From: Apodemus sylvaticus | Taxonomy: Eukaryota; Chordata; Mammalia; Rodentia; Muridae | Direction of reading: 5' to 3' | Length of the DNA stretch: 64,000 bases | Assembly (NCBI RefSeq): GCF_947179515.1 | Contig: NC_067473.1 | Span: 123,801,909-123,865,908 of the forward strand | Shown: in pieces, positions 34,480 through 45,305 of the stretch | How positions within the stretch are numbered: the first letter of the stretch is position 1 | Layout of the letters: each line of letters begins with the position of its first letter | Made by a program: the position numbers and the translations under genes | The notes under the pieces: generated by a model | The model's input: only the letters and a program-made list of their open reading frames with translations | What the model was told of the DNA's origin: nothing | Database searches by the model: none

Positions 34480-35424
34480 CTGTGAAGAGAGAAGAGAGGT
34501 TGATTTACCACAACTCAGAAGGAACAAAAACAACCCAAAGAGTGAAGTAACTCCAGAGAGGAGCCAGGCAGTTTGTTGGCTCCTCTCTCCAGGGGCTGTG
34601 GAAACTCTTCTGAGGTAGCCTGGGGCAGTCCTGGCTCCACTCCTCTCTCTGCTGTGGTGGGAGCTAATTCTCAACCTGATCTCACCTGCTTTCCATAGCT
34701 AGCTTTTCCTTGGTGCTTAAGTTTCAAATCCCTTAATGCTGCGGGCAGCTAAAAGAGATCCTGTGGAGAGTTCAGGCTGCCTGGAAAGTCAGACACCAGT
34801 GTAGCGCTGAGGGACAAGCCAAAACCTTCTCTAAAGGTAGTGAGGCTTGTAATCTTGACACATGGACTCTTCCTGTTCCCTTAAGGCAGAGTGCAAGCCT
34901 GAAAACCAGTGAAGTCACAGGCCACCACTTGTACGCCCAGCACCACACCTCCTGGAGCAGCTTCCTTAGTGGTCAGTTGGAGGTGAGGTTCTGAAAGGGC
35001 AGCTGAGAAGGTTAAATGGGATAATACCAGTCATTCATTCGTTTAGGCAAGTTCGAGAACTTTCTCAGGCTCTGAACTGACCAGTGGGTTTTGTTGTGGC
35101 TCATTCATTGGTCTTAGGCATTTGCTCTTACCAAGCACTATAAATGAACACCATGCAAAAGGCCATTCTCCTGGTCCCTCCCCTCTTTGTATATCTATAA
35201 GGTTTGCAAATGTTTCACAATGCCTCAAGTTATGTTGTATGAACATCGAATGTGCCAAGTGTCAGAGGAAACACAAAACTGTTGTCTCTTCACACACTGA
35301 AAATAACCAGAAGCCTTCTCTCATTTCCTGGACACAAGAAACAAGATCACCCCTGAACACTAGTGTGGGTACCTGCACCAGTATCCTCCAGAACCCATTA
35401 GAGGGTCACACGGGCCTGTGCCTC
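34480..35424. other. Intron 2, part next to exon 3, unassigned
   Basis: No repeat recognised. It includes a chance plus-strand open frame starting at 35122. Confidence 0.4.
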
Positions 35425-35510
35425 CTATCTGCTGAACTGCACCAAAATCTCTGGGGCCAGCTGAAGAATCAGAATTTTAATGCACTTTCCTCCCAGGGGT
35501 CTACTCCAAG
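35425..35510 (+). mobile_element. Possible MER5A-like fragment
   Basis: AAAATCTCTGGGGCCAGCTG, then AAGAATCAGAATTTTAATGC resemble the MER5A centre. No terminal repeats were found. Confidence 0.3.
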
Positions 35511-36239
35511 AAAATGCACACAAAATGCCAAGCTTTCCCGAAGCAAGGAGGATCAAAGCAGCCTGGGAGGAAAACTTTTTTTTTTTCTGATGAGATGCCG
35601 AGTGAGACGCTATATTTCCAGATTCAGAATTCCTAGGCGTGATGTCTAGAACCTGACTCAGAACATGACTCATGATCGTGAACTCAAGAATATAGACTCA
35701 GGCAGAAGTCAGTTTTAATATAGTCTGTGACAGATTGCTGGGTCACCAGAGAAGCAGCAGGTTAGCACGTTCCCGCTCACCAAGGCACCTCTGTCAGCAG
35801 TCAGTATGCAACTGTGGCATCTCATAGGCACAGGGCTTATGCGAGGCCTGTGGGAGGCAGTAAAAGGAGCCTGGGTGACACAGCCATGAAATGATTTGCC
35901 TTTCAGTGGTACAGAGCAGGTTGGTGGCAGTGCTGACACCTGGACCCAGAATCTTGATTTTACTTCAGTGAATGGAAAAACAAATCCAGTCATTCTCTTA
36001 AAGAGTCTAATTCCAACTTGGTCACCTCTCATCGTGAGGCCTGGGACAGGATGGTAGAGCTAAAGGCTCAGATATTCTCACAAGCAAAACAGGTAGCTTT
36101 GAGGAGTGGGCCATTGTACCACAGAGCGTCAAGCAAAACTCAATAAATGGTAACAAGATGGAGACAGGTCAGTTTTGTTGTTGGTTCAGAAATAATCACT
36201 GGGACCCAACTTGTTTCGTGTTGACTTAGGTGACCATGT
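35511..36239. other. Intron 2 stretch, unassigned
   Basis: No feature recognised. Confidence 0.4.
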
Positions 36240-36390
36240 TTTTAAATACATGTATTACATACACATATATACTATGTATCGTCTAATATAGTACAGGAGA
36301 GGGAGAGATAGATTCTGGTGCATATGTATATATATGTGCATATGTATATATATACATATGTATATGTGCATATATATATATATATCACAG
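36240..36390 (+). repeat. AT-rich palindromic repeat
   Basis: GCATATGTATATATATGTGC recurs as near-palindromic units between 36319 and 36372 and ends in (AT)n. Cruciform-prone. Confidence 0.8.
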
Positions 36391-37022
36391 GAAATTAGCA
36401 GAGAATTTGGAGAAAGTATAAAGCCAATCACTTGAGACAGAATTTCAGAAGAGAGAACTAAGATGAAATTGGACACTAGGCTATGTGTGAGAGGATGTAT
36501 CGTCGGGATCTTATTATCAGCTGTGGAGTTTGATATTGTTCACTAGGATATAAGGATGTGTGTAGGCTACGTGAACGAAGGGTGGCAATGAGATTTTGAA
36601 GCCCACTTATTGACCTGTGACTGGTGTGTGGCAGGAGCTGAGAAAGAGAAATCAGCGGGGAGAGAAGCAGGGAGATGGAAGAATTTCTCACACAGTGGTC
36701 CTCAAGACAGGAAGGGAAAAAAACCCAAAACAAAACTGAGGTCCAGGCATTCCCTCAGCGCTGTATGAGAAGGAATTCAGAAACACTGCAAACAGGAGTG
36801 GTGGGCTACAGCGGTGTGGGTGTGGGGTGTACAGTGTCGATCACACCGGTGAGGGCAGATTTCCTGGAGCCCTTCCTAGGCAAAGTGAGGAACATTCTTA
36901 TGCAGGGACAGCTACAGAAATGATAAAGAGGACTCTTGAGAGAAAATAATTCTACGAGACAAAGCAGGCAGGAAGTTCTGAGCTAGATTAGTGACTAAAG
37001 ACATAAAAACCTGGATCGCTTT

Positions 37023-37028
<6 letters not shown>
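36391..37028. other. Intron 2 stretch, unassigned
   Basis: No feature recognised. Confidence 0.4.

Positions 37029-37062
<34 letters not shown>
37029..37062 (+). repeat. (GT)n microsatellite
   Basis: Seventeen perfect GT units. Confidence 0.95.
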
Positions 37063-37063
<1 letters not shown>

Positions 37064-37649
37064 GCCCCCTCCCCCCAGACATGCTGCAAGTTACATGTCA
37101 TGTTAATGGGGATAGTATACCCCATACAGACTTTTCAGGAGCCCCGGTTCTCAGTTCTCAAGGAGACCACGTGCACTGTGTTACCATGTAAAACCACCAA
37201 TGGAAATTAAAGACCTACGCAGAAAAATATTTATACAACTGCTTGGGCTACTCGGATTCCACCGGTGTGTGGGCGGGGAAAGAGGAGGAGTAAAGACTGT
37301 TTACCAAGGAAACACACAGGCAGCCCTGTCTAAGACACCAGGAATTGGGGGTCCCTAGCTTTAAGTCGTGGCATGCGCTGATTGTTTGGGATCGGCCTCA
37401 AGACTTCAGCCTTGGCCTACCTAGGCGATAACCTCTCAGACTGGAGCCATTCTCAGTGTCCAGGCCCAGGTTTGAGGCTGTGATGACTCAACTCCGCGTC
37501 CCCTCCCCTTGCTAAACTGCGGTCTCCGCCTACCCCCAATCAATCTCAAGGAAGTACTTTGGGCGGCAGGATTCCCAGCACTTAGCTGGTGGGTAAAGGG
37601 GCTCATGCCCTTCCCCACATCCCACCTTCCCTCCTCCCAGTCTTCGGGA

Positions 37650-38880
37650 GTGTGGAGCTTCTGCCGGGATCCGGTAGTCGAAGAAGGATATAACCTCCAG
37701 ACCTGGTATTTAAGACGCAAGAACCAGCCAGCAAATGTGGCAGCCGAGCACGCGAGTGAGTATTCAAGCCCCCATTTAGAAAGACGAGAAGGAGGGTGTG
37801 TGTGTCAAGGGGAGAGAGTAAATGCGCCAAGGGCACAGACTTTTAATAGCCAATTGTGCGTAATGCGCGGTGCAGTGAGCTGGGAGAGCCAGCCGCGGGA
37901 AAGTTTCTGCGTCATACGCGCGTGGTAGGAACGCACGTCGCTTGGGAAAGTGAAGGACCACCCTAGTTGGGTCCAGAATTGTACAAGACTCTCAAATGTC
38001 GTAGGAATTGGGGACTGATACCTTGTTAGTCCCAATGGAGGGTAATGGAGGGGTCAGAAGGAAGAGGTGGCAGTACCAACTTGGATCTTGTATTAAATGC
38101 CTAGTTGACAGCGCCGGTGGTGTCCGAACACCCCAACCTTCCTAGAGAAACGTGCGCTATACATTTCCATTCCTACATTTTGAAACAGCCACAGGTTCTA
38201 GAATAGGGCTCTTCTTAAGCTACCTCTCCAGGCTCTCTCCCACTACTCTAGCGCCTCCAGTCACCACGCCAGCAGGGTGCAGAGTCGGACTGCAGTGCAC
38301 CACCCCTCCCCCCCTTCCAACCCTAAACACCGCCTTAGAGACAGGCTCCGCCCTCACTCTCGGCTCTCAGAGTATTTGGCCCACCCTTCCTTTCCCGGGA
38401 CAGGATCAGCTTCCCTGTCAATCTGGTTCAGTTTCAAAATTCCTTGCACGTGATAAAAGAGAGGAAAGAACGCGGGGACACTAGGCTGTGTAGCCGCGTC
38501 TACAACTTGACATATCCCAGCACTCCGGTAGGGGTGTCCAGGGATTGTCAGTTTACATCCCTAACTCAGGACGCGCCAATGAGGAGTTGAGTCCGCCCTG
38601 CGCTCAGCTGTACGGCCCCAGAGCGGCCAAGTTTGCTACAAGAAACCACAACCCCAGCAACTTTCTCTGAGTTTGTAAACCGACATGCAAGCTACTCTGC
38701 AGAGTTGGGCTGCGTACAGCAAACCCAATCCATCCAATCTAAGACAGCTCCAAATGATACACGACCCTCGGGGACAGACGTGTATACTCCTCTCGAGTGT
38801 AGGAGCACGCACTACGCTGGTAGACCCCCAGTTCCAGGGACCTAAACCAGTGTTGAGATTTAACGCCAGAGCATAGACTC
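37650..38880. promoter_or_regulatory. CpG-enriched patch in Adamts9 intron 2
   Basis: Clusters of CpG in an intron that is otherwise CpG-poor, densest at about 37740-37950 (for example GCGTCATACGCGCG at 37909-37922) and 38490-38830. No coding exon was recognised. It may be an enhancer, an alternative promoter or the edge of the exon 1 island broken by decay. Function is inferred from composition only. Confidence 0.4.
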
Positions 38881-38964
38881 GGTAGGTTCAGACTAGGGTG
38901 CAATTAAGTCTTAAAAAAGCAGACGAGGAGGCGGGGAGGAGGGAAGGGGCACGCGCCCACTTAC

Positions 38965-39368
38965 CATTCCGGAGCACAGACTGATGACCGCAGTGTGCTC
39001 GGACTTGGTATTGACATGGCCTTTGTAGAAACAGTGCCTAAGTTCCATTTCCTCCTCGGAATACAGCTTGGTCTGGTTCACCCCTGGCTCTCCAAGGAGG
39101 GTGACAGTGAACAGTGGAGCGATAAATCCGGTATGGGCGGTGAGATTAAATAGAAACTGCTGGCCGAAGGCTGAGAGGCGGTAATGCTCCTGGGAAGAGG
39201 TAGAGGAAGACGACGAGGAGGAGGCGAAGGCAGGCCAGGGGTCAGAGGCAGAGTTAATGCTTCGTCGCCTTCTTTTGAAGTGCACGTTCGTGGGAAAGGG
39301 TTCCCCGAGGGGGTTCACTCGGATGGGAGACGCGATCTCATATTCGCTCAGACTCTCTAATAATTTCA
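38965..39368 (-). CDS. Adamts9: Adamts9 coding exon 2 (propeptide)
   Basis: Residues 39-173 of the propeptide, 404 nt. The acceptor is CTCCCTGCAG|TGAAATT and the donor is GGAATG|GTAAGT (phase 0). It reads from VKLLESLSEYEI to ISLCSGM and is collinear with human ADAMTS9. Visible features: a basic cluster FKRRRR ending at Arg74, the position of an upstream furin-type site in the human protein; a serine run of seven residues (about 89-95) in a linker; candidate N-glycosylation sequons NLT and NQT; and the PLGEPFP and HTAVISLC segments of the reprolysin-type propeptide. The ADAMTS propeptide keeps the enzyme latent and helps folding and secretion; ADAMTS9 is known to be processed by furin at the cell surface. 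There is no frameshift or stop. Confidence 0.95.
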
Positions 39369-39953
39369 CTGCAGGGAGAAACAGAGGCAAATGAGCTAAT
39401 CATTCATTCCCCCCGAAAGTTTTAATTTAAAAAGAAGATGGGGGGCTTTGTCCTAATTTATTTTGCAGCCACTTTTCTTTCACGCTCTACCACTGGATAA
39501 ATATTTGTTGCGTGCCTACTGTAATAGTAACAGCCAGAACTAGGTGAGGGGGCTGAGACTACAGCATTAGAAGTCAGACAATGAACAAATCTAAAAACAG
39601 AAAATAATTACAGATTCTGATAAAAATTCTGAATAATACAAAATGTGCTCTCTCTGGCGATCCAAGTTATTAAATAGAATTGGTTTTGGATAGCGGATAA
39701 GGAGGGTAAAAAAATCAGGTAAAAAGGGGCTGGGGGTGGCCTTAAAATTCTTGCAGTGCTTCCCTCCCTAATAGTTAGTTGGCTAAGGATGACCCAGAGA
39801 AGGGAGAGGCTCCAAAAGCAGAGGTAATTCTTTCTAGGAAAAGGAGAGAGAGGCCTCTGCTGCGGGGTGCCCGCCCCAGAGTGTGTTCAAGGAGGTGGCG
39901 ATGGAGTGTGTGGGGGCGTGAGGGGGGAGCTTGAGGGTCCAGAGCCACGTTAC
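39369..39953. other. Adamts9 intron 1
   Basis: A 585-bp intron with GT-AG ends; AT-rich near exon 2 and G-rich close to exon 1. No further feature seen. Confidence 0.8.
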
Positions 39954-40068
39954 CTTGCCTCGGGTGCAGCCTGTCCTTGCGCACGGCCGCCGCGGAGTCA
40001 GGGCTCCTCATCTCAACCAGGTCCGGCACCAGGAGCGTTAGCAGTGTGGCCCAGGATACTAACTGCAT
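39954..40068 (-). CDS. Adamts9: Adamts9 coding exon 1 (start codon, signal peptide)
   Basis: First coding exon of a secreted ADAMTS metalloprotease, residues 1-38 plus one base of codon 39. The ATG is at 40068-40066 in a good context (ACC before the ATG, so A at -3), and the in-frame upstream sequence has no other ATG. The product begins MQLVSWATLLTLLV, a hydrophobic leader expected to direct secretion, then a charged stretch ending RKDRLHPRQ. This closely matches the N terminus of human ADAMTS9 as I remember it. The donor is CAAG|GTAACG with exon end at 39954; the split codon is completed by the TG that opens exon 2, giving Val39. The exon lies inside a CpG island. ADAMTS9 cleaves large chondroitin sulphate proteoglycans such as versican and aggrecan and acts in development and vascular biology (family knowledge). 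Confidence 0.95.
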
Positions 40069-40445
40069 GGTGCTCCTCACCCCTCCCCCCGCTTCTCCCA
40101 CCCCCTCCCTCCTGCCGGCTTTGGTGGCTGGCGGCGACGCGAGGCAGCAGCCGTGGAGAGCGCGCGGAACCCCGGCGCCCTGCCGCCAACTTTTTGACTT
40201 CAGGAGTCGCTGAGATCCTGCAGAGAGGGTCCCGTCTGCGCTCCGCTGAGCAACGCTGCCGCCTGCCGTGAGCTGTGGCGCTCGGGCCGCAGGAGGAGGA
40301 GAAGGAGGCGGAGGACTAGGGCTCGGCGGCTCGGCCGCATAATGTCCAGCCTGCGGGCAGGAGAAGGCGCGGAACGTGCGCTCCGAGGCGCGCCGGGCGC
40401 CCTTTGCTGGCTGAGTTAGCCGAGCCGCTTCTTGAATGGGGGGCC
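40069..40445 (-). other. Adamts9: Probable 5' UTR of Adamts9
   Basis: GC-rich sequence immediately upstream of the start codon, with no in-frame ATG. It includes long C/G runs (for example 40081-40090) and several CpG clusters. The 5' limit is a guess set by the TATA-like motif at 40471-40480; a transcript end was not visible. Whether a 5' UTR intron exists cannot be told. Confidence 0.4.
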
Positions 40446-40470
40446 AGGGGGCGGGGGCCCCCGCGGCCGC

Positions 40471-40480
40471 TCAAATACCC
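40471..40480 (-). promoter_or_regulatory. TATA-like motif, candidate core promoter
   Basis: On the minus strand the sequence reads GGGTATTTGA inside otherwise GC-rich DNA, next to a GC box. If used, transcription would start about 30 bases downstream, near 40445. The match to TATA is imperfect and CpG-island promoters often lack TATA, so this is tentative. Confidence 0.25.
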
Positions 40481-40680
40481 TAGGTGCACGCCTCCAGGAG
40501 GAGGAGAGGGGAGGAGAATACGGGGCAGGCGGCCCGCCTCCTAGCAGTTCCCGTTCCTTCCTCGGCCGCGGGTGCCAGGACTCACCGCTTTAGGCCCCTC
40601 CAGCTGCCGGAGGCGGAGGCCAGAGGCGCCGGCAGCGCCGGAGCAATCGGTGGCTGTCCGCGTCACCTCCCTGAGGTGGG

Positions 40681-41835
40681 GTTTTCAGAGACTCCCCGCG
40701 AAGGAGGGAGAGCAGAGAAAGTTCTCTCTCTGCGGTGGCGCTCAGCCACCCACCCTGTCTCTCCTTTCCTACTTTGGTTTCCCGTTGGCAATCTCTCCCT
40801 CCCAGCCAGGTCTTGGTGAAGGTCTCTTTGGGCTCCTGTCCCTCTTCTCAGATGCTCTCTTCCTTCACCGCTTTCCCCGTTTCTGCCTGTCCCCTTCATT
40901 CTTTCCATTACCACAGCTGGCATTCCTTACAAGAGAAAGTAGCCTTACACCATCTCGATCCTACACTTGATCACTATGAACCAGATTTGTCACCTGAGCT
41001 CCACTCTCTATTCAATAACCCCAAGTCAAGAGTTTTAAAGTCAGGGATTTATCTCAGTCCCCGGCAGTTCCCTGAAAGTTACGCAACTATTTAAACCCAG
41101 GTCTTCCTGTGACTTCTGTCCCTATGGCTAGAACGTCTACAGGTTTGTGTAGGTTCCTTTTCCCCAAAAACTTAAGACGACGCTTACAATGCAGTTAGAG
41201 GGAGTGGGGACTTGGAAGCCCCCAACTCTGCCCGACATTTGAGGGCAAGGGAGTAGGGAAGGATTGTGAAGCTGTAGGTCCCGGGTAGGCACTCCAGGGA
41301 CCTCTCAGTCACTTCCGTTTGCTTTCAGCGGTAGAGAGGATGCGAACAGGGAAGTGGCTCCAAGCAGATACTTCAAGTTATCTGTCATCTCCCTCCGGTT
41401 GAAGATGAATATTTGGAAGTCAGAACTCTAGAAAAGAAGAAAGGAATGGAGGGAGAAGGGGCGGAAGTAAAGAGGATACATTGTTAAATCCTGGATAGTT
41501 CAAAAGCACCTTCCCCTTAGCTCTCGGGAAGAGAGGATGGCTCATTCAAAGGGGAAGGAACGGACATTTTCAGTAACTGATATGACTAATAAATGTATAA
41601 TTGCCCAAATTTCCTAGAACTGGAGTTCCCTGATGCTTGGTCTGCCACTCAGAACTGAGAATATCAAAGTGCCAGTAGTAGCCAGCAAACAGTGTGCTGG
41701 GAGTGCCACCCATCCTGGGGACAATGACGTTCTGATGATAGCGGAAAATGACTTGGCAGGGCTGCCATTTCCTAAAGATGTTGCTAATCCGATTGGTTAG
41801 GCGGCTCTGCCACTGTGAGAGGGCCAGGCATCCGG
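40681..41835. other. Upstream flank of Adamts9, unassigned
   Basis: Declining GC content after the island. CT-rich at 40800-40900. It may hold proximal regulatory sites, but none is named by the sequence alone. Confidence 0.4.
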
Positions 41836-41839
41836 TATC

Positions 41840-41960
41840 CCGGTGTGGTGTGCGCTTGAAATCTTGCTACTGAGGAGGCTGAAACAGGAGATTAGAGAAA
41901 TCTAGACCAGCCTAAACTACACAGGAGACCCAGTCTCGAGGTAAAAATAAAATAGTAAAC
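41840..41960 (+). mobile_element. B1/PB1-like monomer
   Basis: CGGTGTGGTGTGCGCTTGAA, GCTACTGAGGAGGCTGAAAC, then ACTACACAGGAGACCCAGTC. Confidence 0.6.
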
Positions 41961-42724
41961 AAAACCTTGAAGATTTCAACCTTGAATCTTCCAAATCACT
42001 CATAAAAGTGAGTTTCTTCTAGCATACCATCTTCCTTTTCATTAGGTGCTAAGGATCCCTCCTAATTATTGTGCCTGGAAGTTGCTGGAGGTTGAGCATG
42101 GGAATCAGTCACAGGAACTGACTGCAGTGGAAACGTCTACCACAGTTGCTCACAAGCCTAGCCCTTCTAAAAGCATCCTCTACCAGGCCAATTCCTCAAT
42201 CTTAATCCAAACACCTCTTGATCAAGAGATGCTAACTGCACAGACATTACCACACCAGGGACTGAAGAGACAACATGGGTTGGATGTGTACAACTGCTTG
42301 TAACTTGTTTCAGGAGATACCACAGGCTCTTCTAGCCAATCCCCCAAACCTCTGCATGCATATACAGATATATGTAATTAAAAGTTAAAATGTTTTAAGA
42401 GTTACTACAAGAAGGGACACATTTTCTCCTGTGTTTTTTACTTTATGTCTAAAACATTAAGATCGGATTCTGTTTGCCGCTGATGGGGGTGGGGGTGGGG
42501 GAGGGGGGAGGACCAAAGCACATGCTGTGACCTCCTGAGGTGCTGAGGATCATAGGCTGATGGATATTGCACCATCATGAAAGTGCTTATCTGTGCATCA
42601 ATGTTTCAGCCAGCCTCAGAATGCACACCTATAAGGAGATCTTATAAGAGAGAAACTTGTTTCAAATCATGAGAAAAGCAGATAAATTAGCTTGCTGTTT
42701 CAGGTGTTAATCTTAAATAATAAT
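41961..42724. other. Upstream flank, unassigned
   Basis: Holds a G-run cluster at 42485-42511 (five or more runs of at least four G) with G-quadruplex potential. Otherwise nothing recognised. Confidence 0.45.
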
Positions 42725-42915
42725 TCTTTCATTGCAAATCTGCCATGTACCAGACCTTGAGCTAATACACAACATCTAACTCCATTTTTCTAATAGCCTT
42801 ACACGGCAGGTGGTGTTAACTGTTTTGCAGACTGAAATGCCAAGCTTAAAGAAGATGAAGTACTTTGACAAAAATACTTGGCTAGTAAGTGATCTGATTC
42901 GAATTGTTTGGGAAG
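42725..42915 (+). mobile_element. MIR SINE
   Basis: GCCATGTACCAGACCTTGAG, CCTTACACGGCAGGTGGTGT, then AAATACTTGGCTAGTAAGTG follow MIR end to end. Confidence 0.7.
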
Positions 42916-42949
42916 TTTAGTCTAACTTCGTGACTGTATGTAAGCTGAT

Positions 42950-43100
42950 GTGATGGTGTTTGGGCCTCATATCCTACCTAGTACTAGGGAGGCAGAAACA
43001 GGCAGATGTCTGAATTTGAGAGCACCTTGGTCTGTACAGTGAGTTCTAGGCCAGTTAGAGCTGTCTATACAGTGAGACCCTACCTCAAAAATCAGACGAT
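42950..43100 (+). mobile_element. B1 SINE, diverged
   Basis: GATGGTGTTTGGGCCTCATA, GGGAGGCAGAAACAGGCAGA, then TACAGTGAGACCCTACCTC. Confidence 0.75.
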
Positions 43101-44284
43101 AAACCCATAATTATTATATAACAAGTAAATAATTAATTAGAAATGTAGCTAGGCTTGGAGAAAGTGACCAGTGTTGTCCAGAATATTGTTCTTTAATATC
43201 CTATTCCTCCCTATCTCCTCCCTTCCCCCCATCTTCTTTCCCCTCTCCTCTCTTCTCTCCAGTTCTGGAGATTAAATCACTAAACTCAAACCTAGTACAT
43301 TCTTTGTCACGCTATACCACTGGCTTAAATACCTGGTCCAGAAAGGGCTCAGCTGAGCTGCTCAGGCTCATCTTGAACTCCCGCTGTAGCCCAGGCAGGT
43401 CTCAGGATTTGAACTTGCCATCGTCTTGTGTCTCCTTCAAGAGCAGCTGAAGTTAGAGGCCTGAGCTGCCACTTTGGTTCTAACTTCTCTCTAATGCTGA
43501 GTGACAATCATCATCTGATATTTTCATAGCTTCTCCGTATTTTCATAGCTTCTCCATAGAATGTAGCCCAGTCCTGCACATAACGTTGCTCAAAAGTACT
43601 GAACAAACGAATAATTCAACACACCCTTCACCTTCAACATGCACATGTACACACTGGGGAAAGAGTGCCGGAGGTTGATTATATGAAGTGGTATTAAAAT
43701 TGCCCAAGTGTGAGAGAGAAATACAGATTTTAAGCACCCCACCCCACTACCCAATGTACACGAAAGTGTTCTCTGAAAGATCCAGTGCTTTCTGAAGTCA
43801 TTTTGAGTTCACAGAGAGATTTGTTGTTAGCCAGTTTTTCTCGCTGAGTTTTTACTGGAATTGAATGTTACTGTGGGTTAAAGTGGAGGCCTTCTTTGGC
43901 CGATTCCACATGAAAATTGGGTCCCCAAGGAGTGTTGCTGGCAGTGGATAGCCAGAAGATGGAAATAAGGGAGATCATACCATAAATTATTCCATGTGCT
44001 GAAACAAATTCTAGTGAAGGAACAGGAAAGAGAGAGGAAGCAAAGATCTTGCTGAAAGAGAATGCTCACACCCAAAAGATACAAAGGAACCAGGAACCAG
44101 AAAGACGAGTCTACCGAAGGGCCAGCAGCAGGAAATGTGAAAAAGATAAACCCCAGGAATTGCGCTGCACTGGGTTGTGGTGAATGAGGTCCCCAATGAG
44201 GAATGGATGCTGGCTGAAATATGCAATTCCATGTATCACCTGCTGGGAGTCAGAATTTTATTTTAAAATAAAATTCCCCTATTT
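43101..44284. other. Upstream flank, mostly unassigned
   Basis: A possible old reversed B1 at about 43330-43450 and a 19-bp direct duplication TTTTCATAGCTTCTCC at 43522-43556. No gene seen. Confidence 0.4.
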
Positions 44285-44480
44285 TTATTTTTATGCGTAT
44301 GTGTAGGTATGTCTGTGTACCAACTGTATGCAATACTTGTGGTGGCCAGAAGAGGGCATTAGATCCTCGTGACTGGAGTTACAGAGGATGCCAGCTGCCA
44401 TGTTGGTGCTATGACTGGAACCTGGGTCCTCCCCAAGAGCAGCTGGTCCTCTTAGGCAGTGAGCCCATCTCTCTAGCCCT
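44285..44480 (-). mobile_element. B2/B3-type SINE
   Basis: TGGTGGCCAGAAGAGGGCAT, GACTGGAGTTACAGAGGATG, GAACCTGGGTCCTCCCCAAG, then GAGCCCATCTCTCTAGCCC is the reversed tRNA-type head. Confidence 0.8.
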
Positions 44481-44637
44481 GGGCACCACTTAACTGCAGG
44501 ATGGAAATGGAAAGAAACTATATCATCTTTGCTTGCCATGTGATTAAATGACCTTCTGGTGTCACAGCTACCGACTTCAAGAAAACTGCCATGCTAAGAA
44601 TGTACCTTCCTGTATAATGAACAGTAACAACATTAGA

Positions 44638-44702
44638 TTCTGGGTAGCCTGGAACTCACTCTGGAGGTCAGGCTGGCCTGGTAGCTCAAGTTCACTCTAC
44701 AT
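44638..44702 (-). mobile_element. B1 fragment
   Basis: GGGTAGCCTGGAACTCACTC, then GGTCAGGCTGGCCTGGTAGC. Confidence 0.65.
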
Positions 44703-44974
44703 CTTCCTTTGTGCTTTTTATTTGGACCTTAGAGCATCCTGACTATTGAGTTTTCATTATGTTCATCTTATAAAGAGGATCAGACAGCAAGGGAAGCGCA
44801 CTGCGCATCACCGAGTACAGAGCAGGCGCGTGCACTGAATTCAGCTCAGCTCCAAAGCCTGCGATTTCCATGATTCGGCGCAGCCTAGTGACATGCAGAC
44901 CCCTGTCTGATGGTTCACCGTCTTTTAACCTTTATATCTGACGTGATAAGCACGATGTGTAAGAACATTCTTTT

Positions 44975-45127
44975 TTTTTTATTCGATATATTTTTTATTT
45001 ACATTTCAAATGATTTCCCCTTTTCTAGCCCCCACTCCCCGAAAGCCCCATAAGCCCCTTTCTCTCCCCCTGTCTTCCCACCCACCCCTTCCCACTTCCC
45101 CATTCTGGTTTTGCCCTATACTTCTTC
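44975..45127 (-). mobile_element. L1 3' UTR fragment
   Basis: CATTTCAAATGATTTCCCCT, then CCCCACTCCCCGAAAGCCCC and CCATTCTGGTTTTGCCCTAT are the reversed end of a rodent L1. Confidence 0.8.
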
Positions 45128-45305
45128 ACTGAGTCTAAAATTTATTATATGTGAGTACACTGTAACTGTCTTCAGATACCCCAGAAGGGGGCATCAGATC
45201 CCATTACGGGTGGTTGTGAGCCACCAAGTGTTTGCTGGGATTTGAACTCAGGACCTTTGGAAGAGCCGTCAGTGCTCTTAACCACTGAGCCATCTCTCTA
45301 GCCCT
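45128..45305 (-). mobile_element. B3 SINE
   Basis: GAGTACACTGTAACTGTCTT, GAAGGGGGCATCAGATCCCA, GCTGGGATTTGAACTCAGGA, then CACTGAGCCATCTCTCTAGC, the complete reversed B3 head. It abuts or interrupts the L1 end at 45127. Confidence 0.9.

Larger units (their letters stand above)
39950..40680. promoter_or_regulatory. CpG island at the Adamts9 5' end
   Basis: Dense CpG dinucleotides and high G+C from exon 1 through about 40.68 kb, in sharp contrast with the AT-leaning introns. It includes a GC box GGGGGCGGGGG at about 40448-40458. Islands of this kind normally mark the promoter of a broadly used vertebrate gene and can fire in both directions. The limits were judged by eye. Confidence 0.75.

Noticed and set aside
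35122..35649. 175-codon plus-strand open frame in intron 2
   Set aside because: No recognised domain or conserved motif; it includes a MER5A-like stretch and an A/T run translated as polyphenylalanine.
39775..40101. Open frame starting 11 codons upstream of the Adamts9 ATG
   Set aside because: The upstream codon at 40101-40099 is GTG, not ATG. The ATG at 40068 has a good context and matches the known N terminus.
39867..40970. Plus-strand open frames in the CpG island, as a possible divergent gene
   Set aside because: GC-rich DNA is poor in stop codons. The proteins show no motif and the frames overlap each other; an antisense RNA is possible but not supported by sequence.
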